Origin: Bradyrhizobium quebecense | GTDB taxonomy: Bacteria; Pseudomonadota; Alphaproteobacteria; Rhizobiales; Xanthobacteraceae | Assembly: GCF_013373795.3 (NCBI RefSeq) | Contig: NZ_CP088022.1 | Span: 2,170,001-2,234,000 of the forward strand | Direction of reading: 5' to 3' | Length of the DNA stretch: 64,000 bases | Shown: positions 62,673 through 64,000 of the stretch, piece after piece | How the letters are laid out: each line of letters opens with the position of its first letter | Position numbering within the stretch: the stretch's first letter is position 1 | Translations under genes and position numbers: made by a program | Notes under the pieces: model-generated | Databases searched by the model: none | Seen by the model: only the letters and a program-made list of their open reading frames with translations | What the model was told of the DNA's origin: nothing

Positions 62673-62882
62673 TCAACGCCAGGCTTTTTCGTTCCTCTGT
62701 TCGTAGTCCTTGAATGCCTTCTCAAGGCCGCCAAGAACCTCCGCAGATGTTTCAAACATCGCCTTTAACTGCGGTTCATCCACTTTCTCAATGTCTTCGC
62801 GCAGGTGGGCGCGGATGTCCTTCAGCGCCTTCTGCATCTTCTGCGTATGATGACGCGGGTCTCGATCTGTCGCACTTGCCAT
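62673..62882 (-). CDS. Small helical protein of unknown function
   Basis: 69 residues, rich in Lys, Glu and Asp, with helical periodicity: MQKALKDIRAHLREDIEKVD and MFETSAEVLGGLEKAFKDYE. GGAGGCTCGAC precedes the ATG at 62882. Possibly co-transcribed with the hemerythrin gene. Function unknown. Confidence 0.7.
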   Translation of the reverse strand: MASATDRDPRHHTQKMQKALKDIRAHLREDIEKVDEPQLKAMFETSAEVLGGLEKAFKDYEQRNEKAWR

Positions 62883-62988
62883 GTCGAGCCTCCTTGCTCC
62901 GGGTAGAACTCTGCCGGACTGTGACAGACTCCGGTGAGATGGCGATCAACGATCGGCTGATAGCGACGTTCCAACCAATCGGCCCGGA

Positions 62989-64000
62989 TCAACCGTCCGT
63001 GAGCAGGGCATTGCCGGGGCGGCCGAGGCGCGACGGCCATCCGTACCGCGAAGCCAGCATCGTGAGCTTGTCCCGGACGAGGTAATGCGCGGGACTTTCG
63101 AGGAAGCGCCAGACGAACCATGCCAGCACAACCGTGCCCGATACAACAAGCGCGGTCGAAAGCGCGTCCGGTGCTGGCGTGATCAGGAGCAGAAGCACGT
63201 AACCGAGTTGCAGGTGCAGCAGATAGAGCGGATAGGTGATGCCGCCGACAGCCCTGACGAGGCCGGCCGGCAGCGGCACGGACTTGATGCGGGTGGCAGC
63301 GAACACGATGCCGAGCGAGACGATGCAGATCAACGTGACGACACGGGGATCGAAGTCGCCGTGGGTGTGGACGCCGAGCCGCTCCAGCTTGTGCACGGCC
63401 TGGAACGTCGCGGTGCCCATCGCCAGCGTCAGCAGGCTGTAGAGCCGCATGTCGCGCCGTCCCCGGTAATGTTCGTAGATCAGCAACCCGACAGCGAAGA
63501 AGCCGCTGTCGTCGGCCATGAACAGCTTCTCGAACAGCGGAACGTCCAGCGTCAGCTCGTTGGCGAAGGTGATGGCGATCCACGCCAGGATGATGGTGTC
63601 GATCTTTCGCGGAAAAATACCCCAGGCCAGAAACAGCGCGACCCAGACGTAGAACACCACCTCGATCACCAGCGACCAGTAGGCATCGTCCATGTAGGGC
63701 TGACCGAGCATCGGCGCCGCGATGAGCAGGTTTGCCAGCCATTGCCCCCACGTCACGTGGAAATACGCCTGGCCCAGCAGCAGCGTGGTGAGGAAGGTCA
63801 GCGTCATGCAGATGACGAAGGTCGGATAGATCCGGCTGAAGCGGGCGATCGCGAAACCGACCGGCGTGCGGCCTTCGGCCGAATAGGCAATGACGAAGCC
63901 AGAGATCGCGAAGAACACGGGGACGCCGAGGAAGCCGTACTGGGCGACCGGGGCGAGGTACGGCATCGCCACCTTCTGCGCGCCGTGCGATGCGGTGCCC
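62989..64000 (-). CDS. Acyltransferase family membrane protein, 5' end beyond window
   Basis: A truncated acyltransferase-3 family protein. Visible frame continues upstream of the Met at 63972 (GTASHGAQKVAMPYLAPV), so the true start lies past base 64000. Motifs are FLGVPVFFAISGFVIAYSAE and ARFSRIYPTFVICMTLTFLT, the family's Arg-rich juncture and helix; VGGITYPLYLLHLQLGYVLL is a hallmark. Such proteins acetylate or acylate exopolysaccharide, LPS or peptidoglycan. The acceptor is unknown. Confidence 0.85.
   Translation of the reverse strand, partial: GTASHGAQKVAMPYLAPVAQYGFLGVPVFFAISGFVIAYSAEGRTPVGFAIARFSRIYPTFVICMTLTFLTTLLLGQAYFHVTWGQWLANLLIAAPMLGQPYMDDAYWSLVIEVVFYVWVALFLAWGIFPRKIDTIILAWIAITFANELTLDVPLFEKLFMADDSGFFAVGLLIYEHYRGRRDMRLYSLLTLAMGTATFQAVHKLERLGVHTHGDFDPRVVTLICIVSLGIVFAATRIKSVPLPAGLVRAVGGITYPLYLLHLQLGYVLLLLITPAPDALSTALVVSGTVVLAWFVWRFLESPAHYLVRDKLTMLASRYGWPSRLGRPGNALLTDG

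Overview
The window is GC-rich, densely coding alphaproteobacterial DNA that looks like core chromosome of Bradyrhizobium or a close relative. The assignment rests on the protein character of rpsF-rpsR-DUF2232-rplI, dnaB, alr, radA-cvpA-purF, the fabD-fabG-acpP-fabF block and the lptF-lptG-lptD-surA-pdxA-ksgA operon, on the Omp25-like porin, and on small palindromic intergenic repeats that I recall as common in Bradyrhizobium. No BLAST or tree was possible, so the genus is an inference. I saw no rRNA, tRNA or CRISPR array.

Layout. 1-13 kb: the 5' part of a branched-chain amino-acid ABC substrate-binding protein, a secreted NHL beta-propeller protein, an alpha-solenoid exported protein, an SDR, purF with a 47-residue membrane ORF behind it, cvpA, radA, two small exported proteins, a TauE/SafE exporter, an Omp25-like protein and exonuclease III. 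13-18.6 kb: alr and dnaB, separated by a 2.7 kb serine-recombinase element flanked by the 9-bp repeat GTTGTACAA. Removing one repeat and the element would put dnaB 48 bp upstream of alr. 18.6-23 kb: a poorly coding stretch, cfa, a c-type-cytochrome-like protein with a long Pro/Ala/Lys tail, and an autoregulated-looking TetR-PaaI thioesterase pair. 23-25.8 kb: rpsF-rpsR-DUF2232-rplI. 25.9-27.7 kb: a second TetR operon, with a fatty acid desaturase.

27.8-34.6 kb: fabD, fabG, acpP, fabF, mltG, yicC and gmk on the plus strand (fatty acid synthesis, then peptidoglycan and nucleotide genes). 34.7-44.8 kb: a long minus-strand run starting with lptF and lptG, then lptD, a SurA-like chaperone, pdxA, ksgA and a zinc alcohol dehydrogenase. 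It couples LPS transport and outer-membrane assembly to cofactor and ribosome maturation genes. 45.1-47.7 kb: pepA, holC and a lipoprotein. 47.9-52.2 kb: an ABC-F ATPase, two small proteins, ndk and a TerC-family protein. 52.3-61.2 kb: ppx, ppk, an Hda-like protein and a CDP-alcohol phosphatidyltransferase, divergent from purM-purN, then cspA and rnd. 61.2-64 kb: repeats, an exported hemerythrin, a 69-residue protein and a truncated acyltransferase.

The least ordinary items are the recombinase element with its candidate att sites in the dnaB-alr gap; palindromic repeats whose arms differ by compensatory changes; two TetR operators, one between and one overlapping the predicted promoter elements; the single-haem protein with its disordered tail; and the long cspA leader. 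Operators, promoters and hairpins were read by eye and none has been tested by folding software or homology search.
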